From: Promicromonospora sp. AC04
Lineage (GTDB): Bacteria; Actinomycetota; Actinomycetes; Actinomycetales; Cellulomonadaceae
Direction of reading: 5' to 3'
Length of the DNA: 64,000 nucleotides
NCBI RefSeq assembly: GCF_003058225.1
Contig: NZ_QBUG01000004.1
Span: forward strand, 248,001-312,000
Position numbers and translations under genes: made by a program. The notes below the pieces were generated by a model. The model worked only from the letters and a program-made list of their open reading frames with translations. It was not told where the DNA came from and made no database searches. Below are positions 17,101 to 24,253 of the stretch, in pieces; within the stretch, counting starts at the first letter, position 1, and every line of letters begins with the position of its first letter.

Positions 17101-18197
17101 GGGAACGGGAGGCGCAGCACGGGCAGCGCGGCGCCACGCGCCTCAGCAGCGGCTCTGAGGTCGGTCGGTTGCCGGGCGGCCGAGGTGAGGTCGGTCGGTT
17201 GCCCGGCAATCGAGGCGAGATCGGTCGGTTGCCCGGCAATCGAGGCGAGATCGGTCGGTTGCCCGGCAATCGAGGCGAGGTCGGTCGGTTGCATCGAGAT
17301 CGGTCCGTTAATGGACCGATCTCGATGCAACTGACCGATCTCGCTCTCGGCAGGTGACAACGGACCGAACTCGGCGCCGTCCGGCCCCAGCCCGAGCTCC
17401 GAGCGGGTCGCGGCGAGCGAGAACCGCACGCCACCGTCTCGGGACCGGACGACCACCTCGTCCGATACGGACCGCACAGCAGCGAACCCGACCCCGAACC
17501 GTCCGACCTGGTGTACGGGACCGCCATCGCCGGACCCGCGGTCGCTATACCCGCAGTCGCCGAACCCGCCATCGCCATACCCGCCGGACCCGCGGTCGCC
17601 GGACCCGCCGACACCGGACCCGTCCGGGCCACCCGGCCCACCGGGCCCACCCGGCCCACCCGGCCCACCCGCGCCACGGGACTCCCCGACCTTCGCGGAG
17701 GCGCGCAGGGAGGCCAGCGAGGCGACGCCGTCGGTGTCGAGCGGTGCGCCGGTGTTGGAGGCGACGAGCCACCAACCGCCGCTAGACCTGTCGCCGCCAG
17801 ACCCGCGGTCGCCGTCAGACGTGTCGCCGTCAGACGTGTCGCCGCCGGACCTGTCGCCGTCGGACCTGCCGCCACCAGACCCGCCGCCACCAGACCCGCG
17901 GTCGCCGTCGGACCTGTCGCCATCGGCCCCGTCGCCGCCAGACCCGCGATCGCCATCGGCCCCGTCGCCGCCAGGACCGCGCACCTCCAGACGGAGAGTC
18001 AGCCGCCCCGGCACCCCGGCGCGCGCGGCGGCGTCGGCCGCGTTCTGCGCGAGCTCCACCACCACCCGGTCGCGGTAGTAGCCGCGCGCATGGTCCTCCT
18101 CGGAGTTCGCGTCCTCGCGAAAGCGGGTCGGCGATGCGAGCCACGCCTCGGTCACCGCGCGCCGCAGCGCACCCGTGCCGAAGGGGTCGTGGGTCAC
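14097..18197 (-). CDS. sacsin-like N-terminal ATP-binding (GHKL) protein with many internal repeat tracts
   Basis: 1366 residues. The N-terminus has GHKL (Hsp90-like) ATPase motifs: VVELAQNAADAAAR (N-box), ASNTGAPLDTDGV (G1 box) and VGRFGVGFAAV (G2 box). The rest is a large Leu/Val/Asp-rich region of unknown fold, as in actinobacterial sacsin N-terminal-like proteins. Low-complexity tracts interrupt the ATPase domain and later parts: SGGDGDR-type (about 17780-17990), collagen-like GGP (17627-17680), 30-bp units (17161-17280), 15-bp EGRST units (16667-16757), AEDRPGA units (about 16180-16275) and two 33-bp units (about 15534-15599). All keep frame. GTG 18197 overlaps the DUF3027 stop as GTGA; the open frame continues to 18446, but that would overlap DUF3027 entirely. 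The function is unknown; a chaperone-like ATPase is inferred. Confidence 0.8.
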   Translation of the reverse strand: MTHDPFGTGALRRAVTEAWLASPTRFREDANSEEDHARGYYRDRVVVELAQNAADAAARAGVPGRLTLRLEVRGPGGDGADGDRGSGGDGADGDRSDGDRGSGGGGSGGGRSDGDRSGGDTSDGDTSDGDRGSGGDRSSGGWWLVASNTGAPLDTDGVASLASLRASAKVGESRGAGGPGGPGGPGGPGGPDGSGVGGSGDRGSGGYGDGGFGDCGYSDRGSGDGGPVHQVGRFGVGFAAVRSVSDEVVVRSRDGGVRFSLAATRSELGLGPDGAEFGPLSPAESEIGQLHRDRSINGPISMQPTDLASIAGQPTDLASIAGQPTDLASIAGQPTDLTSAARQPTDLRAAAEARGAALPVLRLPFPAPGTAPDEPDTVVELLLRDADAVAAVRAQLAAVDDALLLALPALDEVVIEDDFAGQPGSEPGGMAPSANSRVLRDVGSRWCVYRASGALGPDDSLPSEARRPDWSVLWALPTAGIRSAEGRLTEGRLTEGRSTEGRSTEGHSAGDRTAGSRAAASPVLHAPTPTDVRLTFPALLIASFPVDPGRRGVLPGPTSDRVAAEAGRAYAAFLGELGARPKGQDAFSGEPAAERDVLGLVPTGLPAGDVDAAIRASATAALRDTPLLSPSAPDQPPGAAAEVGPGATGEDGLGVAAEDRPGAAAEDGPRAAVEDRPGAAPRIAPRDAAFLAGPLGEDPTLARALAAGAPRPLVTVPVRYQALVRSLGADSLDLADLVEVLPPEPRVVHAALAALAAHAGEPAVLEAVAGAPLPLADGRVTRGARGTVLLDAPHLAGITRALGVRVVHPDAAHPVLERAGAASTTPRGLLADAAVRSAALAAAEDVLDDGDADRLGAALPAGPSAGAAPGESWAPDDPTPGESWAPDDPTPAETVSAVLELVQLAIADVGPEGLPFWLGELPVVADDGVVPLREAALPGTWAARNLDLAAVRDGVVERWGDETLGAAGARAELGVYHVVDVVTPDADDTEDADYGPDDPAGWLSDWDEYLEFLADELGPGAWIGDAEAVPDLDALRDTADADPERSPLAAALARISAEPDLRRALLTPVRSPDAPGREAASYTAWFLRRRLGGPFALVETPLLPTAPPETAGLGADLLTALGGLHNLADLPGHDWPAVLERLPGADGEKPARLSVDVARAVWSGLAALARADDSRAAESRADDSRAFAPARLPALGPAGITVESTDDLAVAASPQWAQLGPVVPAPADVAEALADLLDLPFEGDSDITPDDPGELVELDPRVRALVPGAPATWHRHDTLTVEGKPVAWWVSADVTGGAVTGGDTTGAGTTGAGTTSADRRAVAHAVSPEGLARALAELTGADALLLEAALRDPARAVELSAERAWG
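17161..17338. repeat. 30-bp tandem repeats ending in a 26-bp inverted repeat, inside the sacsin-like gene
   Basis: Units starting TCGGTCGGTT occur at exactly 30-bp steps (17161, 17191, 17221, 17251, 17281) and encode GQPTDLASIA. The last unit becomes the left arm (17281-17306) of an inverted repeat whose right arm is 17313-17338: 26-nt arms, one mismatch and one interior change, 6-nt loop. The hairpin is translated in frame as RDRSINGPISM. Confidence 0.93.
17617..17990. repeat. collagen-like and SGGDGDR-type in-frame repeats in the ATPase domain
   Basis: About 17627-17680 is a 9-bp repeat encoding GGP steps. About 17780-17990 is an irregular 15/18-bp repeat encoding Ser/Gly/Asp/Arg runs. Both lie between GHKL motifs, as insertions in loops, and keep the reading frame. 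Confidence 0.85.
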
Positions 18198-19027
18198 GCG
18201 GGGGATTCGCCACCCGCGGGCACCTCGTCCGCCTCGGACACCGCCTCGACCTCGTTCTCGTCGATCAGCGGCGCGGGCGCCGGCCAGTCGGTCGCGTGCG
18301 CCTCGACGTCGGTCTCCGAGTGGGCGCCGCAGCCGTGGTCGAGGGAGACCACCTTGCCGTCGTCGGGCGACCACTCGTTGGCGCACACCCCGAAGAGCTG
18401 GCCCATCGGGCCGGACAGCGGGATGAGGAACGCGCAGGCCATGCACTCGGCGGCCGCCGCGACGGCCCCGGCGGACGTCGGCCCGCGCGAGCCGCGGTAC
18501 CAGCGCTCGGCGGCCTCGTCGCGGCCCTGCGGGGACAGGACGCGGGCACGGGCGAGCGCGAGCTCGTCGATCGCCACCTCGTCGACCTCTGGGTCACCCG
18601 TCGAGGTGTACCCGGGCTCGAGCCGCGGGTCGTCGGCGCGGAACGGCAGCACGTCGCCCGGGCCGACGTCGCCCGGGCGCAGCCGCTCGGACCACGGGAG
18701 CCAGGCCGGGGCGAGGACCGCATCGGAGCCGGGCAGCAGCTCGACCTCGCTGATCGTGGCGGTCCGGCCGCGCGGCACGCGCGTCACCGTGACCGTCCAG
18801 TGCCAGCCGCGGTACCCCCGCATGGTCGCCGCGAAGCGGTGCGAGACCACCCGCTCGTCCTCGAAGAGGGTGCCGAGGTGCTCCCCGACGTCGTCCGGTC
18901 GCTCAGCCACCTCCTGCGCGGCGGCGCGCGCGAGCTCGGCCGCACCGTTCAGCACGGCGTCTCGGCTCGAGCGTGCGGCGACCCGCCGGGTGGGCGTTCG
19001 TGTGGCGGGCGCGGTGATCGTCACCAT
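18194..19027 (-). CDS. DUF3027 domain-containing protein
   Basis: 277 residues of the actinobacterial DUF3027 family, function unknown. Recognizable parts are FEDERVVSHRFAATMRGYRGW, the WSERLRPGDVGPGDVLP block and a cysteine-rich section with CMACAF, GVCANEW and DHGCGAHSE, which could bind a metal. The C-terminal 40 residues are acidic. The gene lies 23 bp after the cold-shock gene and its stop overlaps the GTG of the sacsin-like gene, so the three form one transcript. ATG 19027 is annotated; GTG 19024 has better SD spacing (GAGGA, 5 nt). Confidence 0.87.
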   Translation of the reverse strand: MVTITAPATRTPTRRVAARSSRDAVLNGAAELARAAAQEVAERPDDVGEHLGTLFEDERVVSHRFAATMRGYRGWHWTVTVTRVPRGRTATISEVELLPGSDAVLAPAWLPWSERLRPGDVGPGDVLPFRADDPRLEPGYTSTGDPEVDEVAIDELALARARVLSPQGRDEAAERWYRGSRGPTSAGAVAAAAECMACAFLIPLSGPMGQLFGVCANEWSPDDGKVVSLDHGCGAHSETDVEAHATDWPAPAPLIDENEVEAVSEADEVPAGGESPA

Positions 19028-19050
19028 GTTCCTCGGGACCTCGTGGGGGT

Positions 19051-19425
19051 TCAGGCGTCGAAGTCGTCTGCGACCTTGCGCAACATCTTGGCAAGCATCT
19101 CCGAGTTCTTCGGATAGCGCCCCTTGCGCAGGTCAGTTGCGACGCGGTCGAGCATCTGCGTGAGGTCGGCGACGAGCACAGCCATGTCGTCGGGGTCCTT
19201 CCGCTTCGCCTTGGCGACCGACGGCGCGGCGTCGAGCACCTTGACCGCGAGCGCCTGCGGACCGCGGCGGCCGTCGGCCACTCCGAAGTCCACGCGTGCG
19301 CCCGGCTTCGGGACGACGCCGTCGGGCAGGGCCGAGGCGTGCAGAAATACCTCGCCTCCGTCCTCGTTGGCGATGAAACCGAAGCCTTTGTCGGTGTCGA
19401 ACCACTTGACCTTGCCGGTGGGCAC
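19051..19425 (-). CDS. cold-shock domain protein with C-terminal extension
   Basis: 124 residues. The first 65 or so are a cold-shock domain with RNP1 (KGFGFI) and RNP2-like (EVFLHASAL) motifs. The last 60, including DDMAVLVADLTQMLDRV and KGRYPKNSEMLAKMLRKVADD, form a helical extension absent from CspA. Single-stranded RNA/DNA binding is expected. The start is GTG 19425 with AAGAAGG upstream. It leads the csp-DUF3027-sacsin-like operon; the 194-bp region 19426-19619 upstream is non-coding and presumably carries its promoter. Confidence 0.9.
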   Translation of the reverse strand: MPTGKVKWFDTDKGFGFIANEDGGEVFLHASALPDGVVPKPGARVDFGVADGRRGPQALAVKVLDAAPSVAKAKRKDPDDMAVLVADLTQMLDRVATDLRKGRYPKNSEMLAKMLRKVADDFDA

Positions 19426-19619
19426 TGCAACCTTCTTCTGTGCTTGTCGATACTGCTCGCGGAACTGCTCATAGCGGCCCGGGCTGCTGCGACTGAGCGC
19501 GCCACCTCCGGCCGAAGCACAAGGTTACCGGGCGGAAGGCTGCCGCGTCGCATGCATTGGGCGTACTTCGCCCGTACCGCCTGCCCGACGCCGGCACCCG
19601 GCCGCCCGATCGCTCGGTT

Positions 19620-20354
19620 TCACACCCCGATCCCCAGGTCCGCACCGAACCGGAGCGCCACCTCGTCGAGCCACGCCTCAGGGTCGGCGACGGGGCCGAC
19701 CAGGTGCCCGAACAGCTCGAACGAGATGGTGCCGAAGAGCGCCGTCCATGCCATCAGGGTGCGGCGGATCGTCTCGGGCAGCGCCTCGTCGGACAGGTCG
19801 GTCTCCCGCATCAGGCCGTGCTCCGCGAGGAACTCCAGCGCGGGCGCGACCGTGCCGGGCGCGGCGGCGGCCCCGGACAAGGGCACGACCGCCGGGCGCG
19901 CCCCCGCCGCGTAGGCGTCGCCGACGATCCCCACGAGCACGCGCACGACGCGCGTGGCCGGCGCGACGGTGTCCCGCGGCGCGGCGTAGCCGGGTACCGG
20001 AGTGCCGTACAGCAGCCCGAACTCGCCCGGGTGCGCGACGCACCACGCCCGCACGGCGCGGAAGGTGGCGAGCCAGCGGGCGGTCGTGTCCGCGCGGTCG
20101 GCGACGGCGGCGTCCGCGGCCTCGGCGGCGGCGCCGAGCTCGTCGTACGCCTCGATGAGCAGGGCGGTGAGCAGGGCGTCCCGGCTCGGGAAGTACCGGT
20201 ACACGGCCGAGGACACCATCTCGACGTCGCGCGCGACGGCGCGCAGCGACAGCGCGGCGGGGCCGTCGGTGGTCAGCCGCGCGCGGGCCGAGTCGAGGAT
20301 CTCGCGGGTGATCGTCTCGCGGGCAAGGGCGCGGGCGGTGCGGGCCGGACTCAT
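19620..20354 (-). CDS. TetR/AcrR family transcriptional regulator
   Basis: 244 residues. The N-terminal helix-turn-helix is clear (LSLRAVARDVEMVSSAVYRYF, SRDALLTALL), with a C-terminal ligand domain of the type seen in many actinobacterial TetR proteins (VRAWCVAHPGEFGLLYGTPVPGY). ATG 20354 has GGGAG upstream; the longer open frame to 20594 runs into the divergent gene. It is divergently transcribed from the SDR gene, and two copies of the same inverted repeat lie in the intergenic region, so it very probably represses both genes. Confidence 0.9.
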   Translation of the reverse strand: MSPARTARALARETITREILDSARARLTTDGPAALSLRAVARDVEMVSSAVYRYFPSRDALLTALLIEAYDELGAAAEAADAAVADRADTTARWLATFRAVRAWCVAHPGEFGLLYGTPVPGYAAPRDTVAPATRVVRVLVGIVGDAYAAGARPAVVPLSGAAAAPGTVAPALEFLAEHGLMRETDLSDEALPETIRRTLMAWTALFGTISFELFGHLVGPVADPEAWLDEVALRFGADLGIGV

Positions 20355-20392
20355 GTCTCCCAGGCTGCCATGCCGGATCACTGCACACAAAC

Positions 20393-20407
20393 GAGAGCAC
20401 TGCTCTT
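20393..20407. promoter_or_regulatory. TetR operator copy 1
   Basis: GAGAGC-ACT-GCTCTT, an inverted repeat with 5 of 6 arm positions matched, centred at 20400 between the divergent TetR and SDR starts. It matches the second copy at 20450-20464. Confidence 0.75.
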
Positions 20408-20449
20408 GCCAAGCGGGATCCCGCGTGCCACGCTTACCGCAGGACAACA

Positions 20450-20464
20450 GAGAGCACCGCTCTC
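20450..20464. promoter_or_regulatory. TetR operator copy 2
   Basis: GAGAGC-ACC-GCTCTC, a perfect 6-bp-arm inverted repeat centred 57 bp from copy 1 and 18 bp before the SDR start codon, where bound repressor would block transcription or early elongation. Confidence 0.78.
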
Positions 20465-20481
20465 GGAATGGAGCATCGATC

Positions 20482-21402
20482 ATGTCTGACAGCCACCTCA
20501 TCGTCGGCGCCGGCCCCATCGGCCGCCACGTCGCCGCCCTCCTCGCCGACCGCGGTTCCCGCGTCACCGTCGTGAGCCGCTCGGGCCGCAGCACCGGGAT
20601 CGACGGCGTCCAGCACCTCGCCCTCGACGCCTCCGATCCCGACGCCCTGGCCCGCGCCGCCGAGGGGACCGACTACCTCTACAACTGCGCCAACCCGGCC
20701 GACTACACCCAGTGGGAGCGGGTGTGGCCGCCGCTCGCCGCCTCGCTGCTGTCCGCCGCCGAACGCTCCGGCGCCGTCTACGCCATCACCGGCACCCTCT
20801 ACCCCTACGGCCCCGTCGACGTCCCCATCTCCGAGGACCTGCCCGAGGCCGCCACCGACCACAAGGGCCGCCTCCGGGCCCGGATGTGGGCCGAGGCCAG
20901 GGCAGCGCACGACGCCGGGCGCATCCGCGCCGTCGAGATCCGCGGCTCCGACTACATGGGTCGCGGCGTCGGCGGCAACGGCCACATCTCGCGCCTGGTG
21001 CCGGACGCCCTGCGCGGCAAGCGCGCGCTGATGATGGGCCGCACCGACCTGCCCCACACCTTCACCGACGTGCACGACGCCGCCCGCACGCTGGTCGCGG
21101 CCGCCGAGGACCCGGGCGCCCACGGACGTGTCTGGCACGTCCCGAGCAACCCGCCGGTCGCGCAGGCACAGGCCCTGACCGACGTGCTCGCAAGCGTGGG
21201 CAAGCCGCCCGTGAAGGTCTCCTCCCTGCGCGGCGCAGGGCTCGCGGCAGCCGCCCTGGCCGTCCCCTTCATGCGGGAGATGCGCGAGATCATCTACCAG
21301 TGGGAGCGGCCCTACGTCCTGGACGACTCCGCCGCCCGCGCCCGTTTCGGCATCGCCCCGACCCCGTGGGACGAGGTCTGCCGCCGCACCGCGCAGGGCT
21401 GA
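20482..21402 (+). CDS. NAD(P)-dependent epimerase/dehydratase-like (SDR, atypical) protein
   Basis: 306 residues. The N-terminal Rossmann motif HLIVGAGPIGRHVAALL is followed by a second strand ending VTVVSRSGR and by DYLYNCANPADYTQW. TGTLYPYGPVDVP precedes the active-site region, but there is no clear YxxxK: the equivalent stretch is KGRLRARMWAEARA. It may be a reductase or just an NAD(P)-binding protein. ATG 20482 follows GGAG at 8 nt, 18 bp after operator 2. It is likely the target of the divergent TetR protein; the substrate is unknown. Confidence 0.82.
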   Translation: MSDSHLIVGAGPIGRHVAALLADRGSRVTVVSRSGRSTGIDGVQHLALDASDPDALARAAEGTDYLYNCANPADYTQWERVWPPLAASLLSAAERSGAVYAITGTLYPYGPVDVPISEDLPEAATDHKGRLRARMWAEARAAHDAGRIRAVEIRGSDYMGRGVGGNGHISRLVPDALRGKRALMMGRTDLPHTFTDVHDAARTLVAAAEDPGAHGRVWHVPSNPPVAQAQALTDVLASVGKPPVKVSSLRGAGLAAAALAVPFMREMREIIYQWERPYVLDDSAARARFGIAPTPWDEVCRRTAQG

Positions 21403-21463
21403 CCCGCCCCCGGGCGTGGTACGGCCGGACTTCGGCCCAGGAAACCCGCGTAGCATCGTCAGG

Positions 21464-24211
21464 ATGGCCTCCTCGCTCCCCGCAGCGCCGGCGGCGGCCA
21501 CGCGGCACTTCGCCGACGACCTCCGGCAGCGCTCGGACACCGCGCTCGCCGCGCTCCTGCGCGCCCGTCCTGATCTTGCCGCTCCATCCCCCTCGACACT
21601 TCGCTCGCTCGCAGCCCGTGCGTCGAGCCGCACCTCGCTCGAACGCGCTCTCGCGCGCACCGACGCCCTGACCCTGCAGGTCCTGGAGACGGTGCTCGCG
21701 CTCGAGCCGGTCTTCCGGGCCCCGCCCGAGTCGCAGGGCCCCCGCGAGGTACCGGAGCGGAGCGACCACACCCCGCCGGGTGCGGGCGCCGGCGGGCCGC
21801 CGCCCGGACCCCTCAGCACCGAGGTGGTCAGCTGGGCGCTCGGCGGGTCCGCGGAGGACCGGCCCCGGGTCGAGGCCGCCGTGCGCCTCGCCGTCGAGCA
21901 GGCCCTGCTCTGGGACGCCGGGCCCGGTCCCGACGTCGAGGGCGGCGAGGCGTCAGCAGGCCCGGGCACCGCCCTGGTGGCGCCCGTCGACCTGCGCACA
22001 ACGCCCGGGCTCGACGAGCTGCTCGGCCCGAACCCCGCGGGCCTGGGCCCGCACCTCGACCCCGTCCCGGAGGGGCTGACCGAGGCGGTCAGGCGGTCGC
22101 TCGGCTCGGCTCCCGGCCCGGCCGAGACGGCCGCGGCGCTCGACACGCTCCTCGCCGGGGCACCCCCCGGCGCCCGCACGATCCTCGACGCGCTCGCCTG
22201 GGGACCGCCGGTCGGCGTCGTCCCGCCCGCGGGATCCCGGCCGCGCGACGCGGTGAACTGGCTGGTCACCGAGCATCTCCTGGTCCGGTCGGACGCCCGG
22301 CACGTGGTCCTGCCGCGCCTGGTCGGGCTGGCGCTGCGCGGCGGGCACACCCACCGCCAGCCGCACACCCGCGCACCCGGGCTGCAGGGCCGCACGGTCC
22401 GCACCGCCACCGTCGACGCCGAGGCCGCGAGCGCCGCGCTCGAGCTGGTCCGCCGCGTGCGGGTGCTGCGGCAGTACTGGGACGGCCACCCGCCGTCGGT
22501 CCTCCGGGCGGGTGGCCTGGGCGTGCGCGACCTGCGCCGGGTCGCCGTCCAGCTCGAGGCGGACGAGCGCGCGACGGCGTTCGTGATCGAGGTCGCCGCC
22601 CTGGCCGGCCTGGTACGGGACGACGGCGACGCGCCGCCGTCGTACGTGCCGACCGTCACCGACTGGGACGACCTGGACGACGCCACCCGCTGGGCCCGGC
22701 TGGTCGAGGCCTGGCTGGCCTCCCGCCGTGCGCCGTGGCTCGTGGGCTCGCGGGACGACAAGGGCGCGCTGCGTGCGCCGCTGTCGCCCGACCTGCAGCG
22801 GCCGTGGGTGCCGCGCCTGCGCAACGGCGTGCTGGGGGTGCTCGCCGCCGGGTCGGCCGAGGAGACCGTGCTCGCGCCGGCTCCCGGCGCGGTCGTCGAG
22901 GTGCTGACCTGGCACACGCCCCGCTCCGTGCCGCCCGCGAGCGCGGTCGAGGGCCTGCTGGCCGAGGCGGAGTGGCTGGGCGTGACCGGGGCCGGCGCGC
23001 TGTCGACGCCGGGCCGCGCCCTGCTTCCCGTCCCACCCGACCAGCCCCAGGTACCGGGCGCCATCGCCGCTGCGCTGCGTGCGGTCCTCCCCCACGAGGT
23101 GGACGAGATCCTGCTGCAGGGCGACCTCACGGGGATCGTCCCGGGCCGCCCCACGCGCGAGCTGGCGCGGCTGCTGGAGCGGTCCACGGACATCGAGTCG
23201 CGGGGCGCCGCGACGACCGTGCGGTTCAGCCCGGCGTCGGTCACGAGGGCGCTCGACCAGGGCGAGACCGCTGACGGCCTGCTGGACGAGCTGGCCCACC
23301 GGTCGCCCGTGCCCGTCCCGCAGCCCCTGGACTACCTGGTCCGGGACACCGCCCGGCGGCACGGCGCGGTGCGCGTGGGTTCGGCGTCGTCATACCTGCG
23401 GGCGGCCGACGCCACCGTGCTCGCCGGGCTGGAGCACGACCCGACGCTCGTCAGCCTGGGCCTGGTGCGGCTCGCGCCCACCGTGCTCGCGGCGTCGGTT
23501 CCCGCGGCCACCCTGCACGAGACCCTGCGCAGCCGTGGCCTGGTCTCGGCCCTCGAAGGGCCGGACGGCCAGGTGCTCGTCGCACGCCGGGGCGTGACGG
23601 GCCGGGCGATGCCGGCCCCGCGCTCGGCGGCCGCGATCCGGATGGGCTCCGCGTCCGACGTCGCAACCCGCACGCCCGATCCCGAGGCCCTGGTCGCCGA
23701 GCTGCGCGCCGTCGAGACGGCGGCGCGGGCCGGTGCACGGGCGCGGGCGGACGCGGCCGAGGTGGCGCACTCCGTGACGGCGACCGGCGGCGGCATCCCG
23801 CTGCGCGGCTACCGTGTGGTCGGCAGCCGGCTGAACCGGGTGAGCACTGCAGAGGTCCCGCCGGGGCCGACCGGTCCCCCGGTGCCGCCCGCGCCGACAA
23901 ACGGGGCGGCCGCGCGCGGCGCCACGCCGGGCGAGAGCCCGGCCGTCAGCCCGGGAGTCGACCCGGAGGACGACGACCCGGGAACACAGCACCCCGCTGA
24001 CGGGTTGGCACTGCTACGCGACGCGCTCCGCGACGGTTCCACGGTGATCGTCGAGGTGGCCGGGCACACCGGCCGGCTGGAGCGCCGCGAGCTGAAGCCC
24101 CTGAACCTCGACGGCGGCAGGCTCCGCGCGCTCGACCCGGACAGAGAGGCCGAGCTGACGATCGCCGTCCACCGCATCGCGTCGGTCCTGCCGACGTCGT
24201 CCACGCCGTAA
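21464..24211 (+). CDS. helicase-associated domain protein (XPB partner)
   Basis: 915 residues. Large actinobacterial protein encoded directly before XPB. It starts with a Ser/Ala-rich helical segment and contains winged-helix-like repeats, then the helicase-associated region visible as DEILLQGDLTGIVPGRP, RGAATTVRFSPASVTRAL and VRVGSASSYLRAAD. The C-terminus (ALLRDALRDGSTVIVEVAGHTGRLERRELKPLNLDGGRLRALD) is a WYL-like domain. ATG 21464 is preceded 7 nt away by TAGCAT and has no SD, so a leaderless transcript is likely; the frame is open to 21416. It probably works with the helicase in DNA repair or transcription; the direct role is unproven. Confidence 0.85.
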   Translation: MASSLPAAPAAATRHFADDLRQRSDTALAALLRARPDLAAPSPSTLRSLAARASSRTSLERALARTDALTLQVLETVLALEPVFRAPPESQGPREVPERSDHTPPGAGAGGPPPGPLSTEVVSWALGGSAEDRPRVEAAVRLAVEQALLWDAGPGPDVEGGEASAGPGTALVAPVDLRTTPGLDELLGPNPAGLGPHLDPVPEGLTEAVRRSLGSAPGPAETAAALDTLLAGAPPGARTILDALAWGPPVGVVPPAGSRPRDAVNWLVTEHLLVRSDARHVVLPRLVGLALRGGHTHRQPHTRAPGLQGRTVRTATVDAEAASAALELVRRVRVLRQYWDGHPPSVLRAGGLGVRDLRRVAVQLEADERATAFVIEVAALAGLVRDDGDAPPSYVPTVTDWDDLDDATRWARLVEAWLASRRAPWLVGSRDDKGALRAPLSPDLQRPWVPRLRNGVLGVLAAGSAEETVLAPAPGAVVEVLTWHTPRSVPPASAVEGLLAEAEWLGVTGAGALSTPGRALLPVPPDQPQVPGAIAAALRAVLPHEVDEILLQGDLTGIVPGRPTRELARLLERSTDIESRGAATTVRFSPASVTRALDQGETADGLLDELAHRSPVPVPQPLDYLVRDTARRHGAVRVGSASSYLRAADATVLAGLEHDPTLVSLGLVRLAPTVLAASVPAATLHETLRSRGLVSALEGPDGQVLVARRGVTGRAMPAPRSAAAIRMGSASDVATRTPDPEALVAELRAVETAARAGARARADAAEVAHSVTATGGGIPLRGYRVVGSRLNRVSTAEVPPGPTGPPVPPAPTNGAAARGATPGESPAVSPGVDPEDDDPGTQHPADGLALLRDALRDGSTVIVEVAGHTGRLERRELKPLNLDGGRLRALDPDREAELTIAVHRIASVLPTSSTP

Positions 24212-24253
24212 GCCGCAGCTGAGCAAGACCAGAGCAAGACTGAGGGAGACTCC

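Noticed and set aside
13593-17357. Very long plus-strand open frame opposite the sacsin-like gene
   Set aside because: Arg/Pro/Gly-rich translation, runs through the 16-bp array, no SD or domain; it is the GC-rich shadow of the minus-strand gene with GHKL motifs.
20434-23244. Long minus-strand open frame over the helicase-associated gene
   Set aside because: Ser/Arg/Pro-rich shadow; the plus-strand gene has domain blocks and operon position with XPB.
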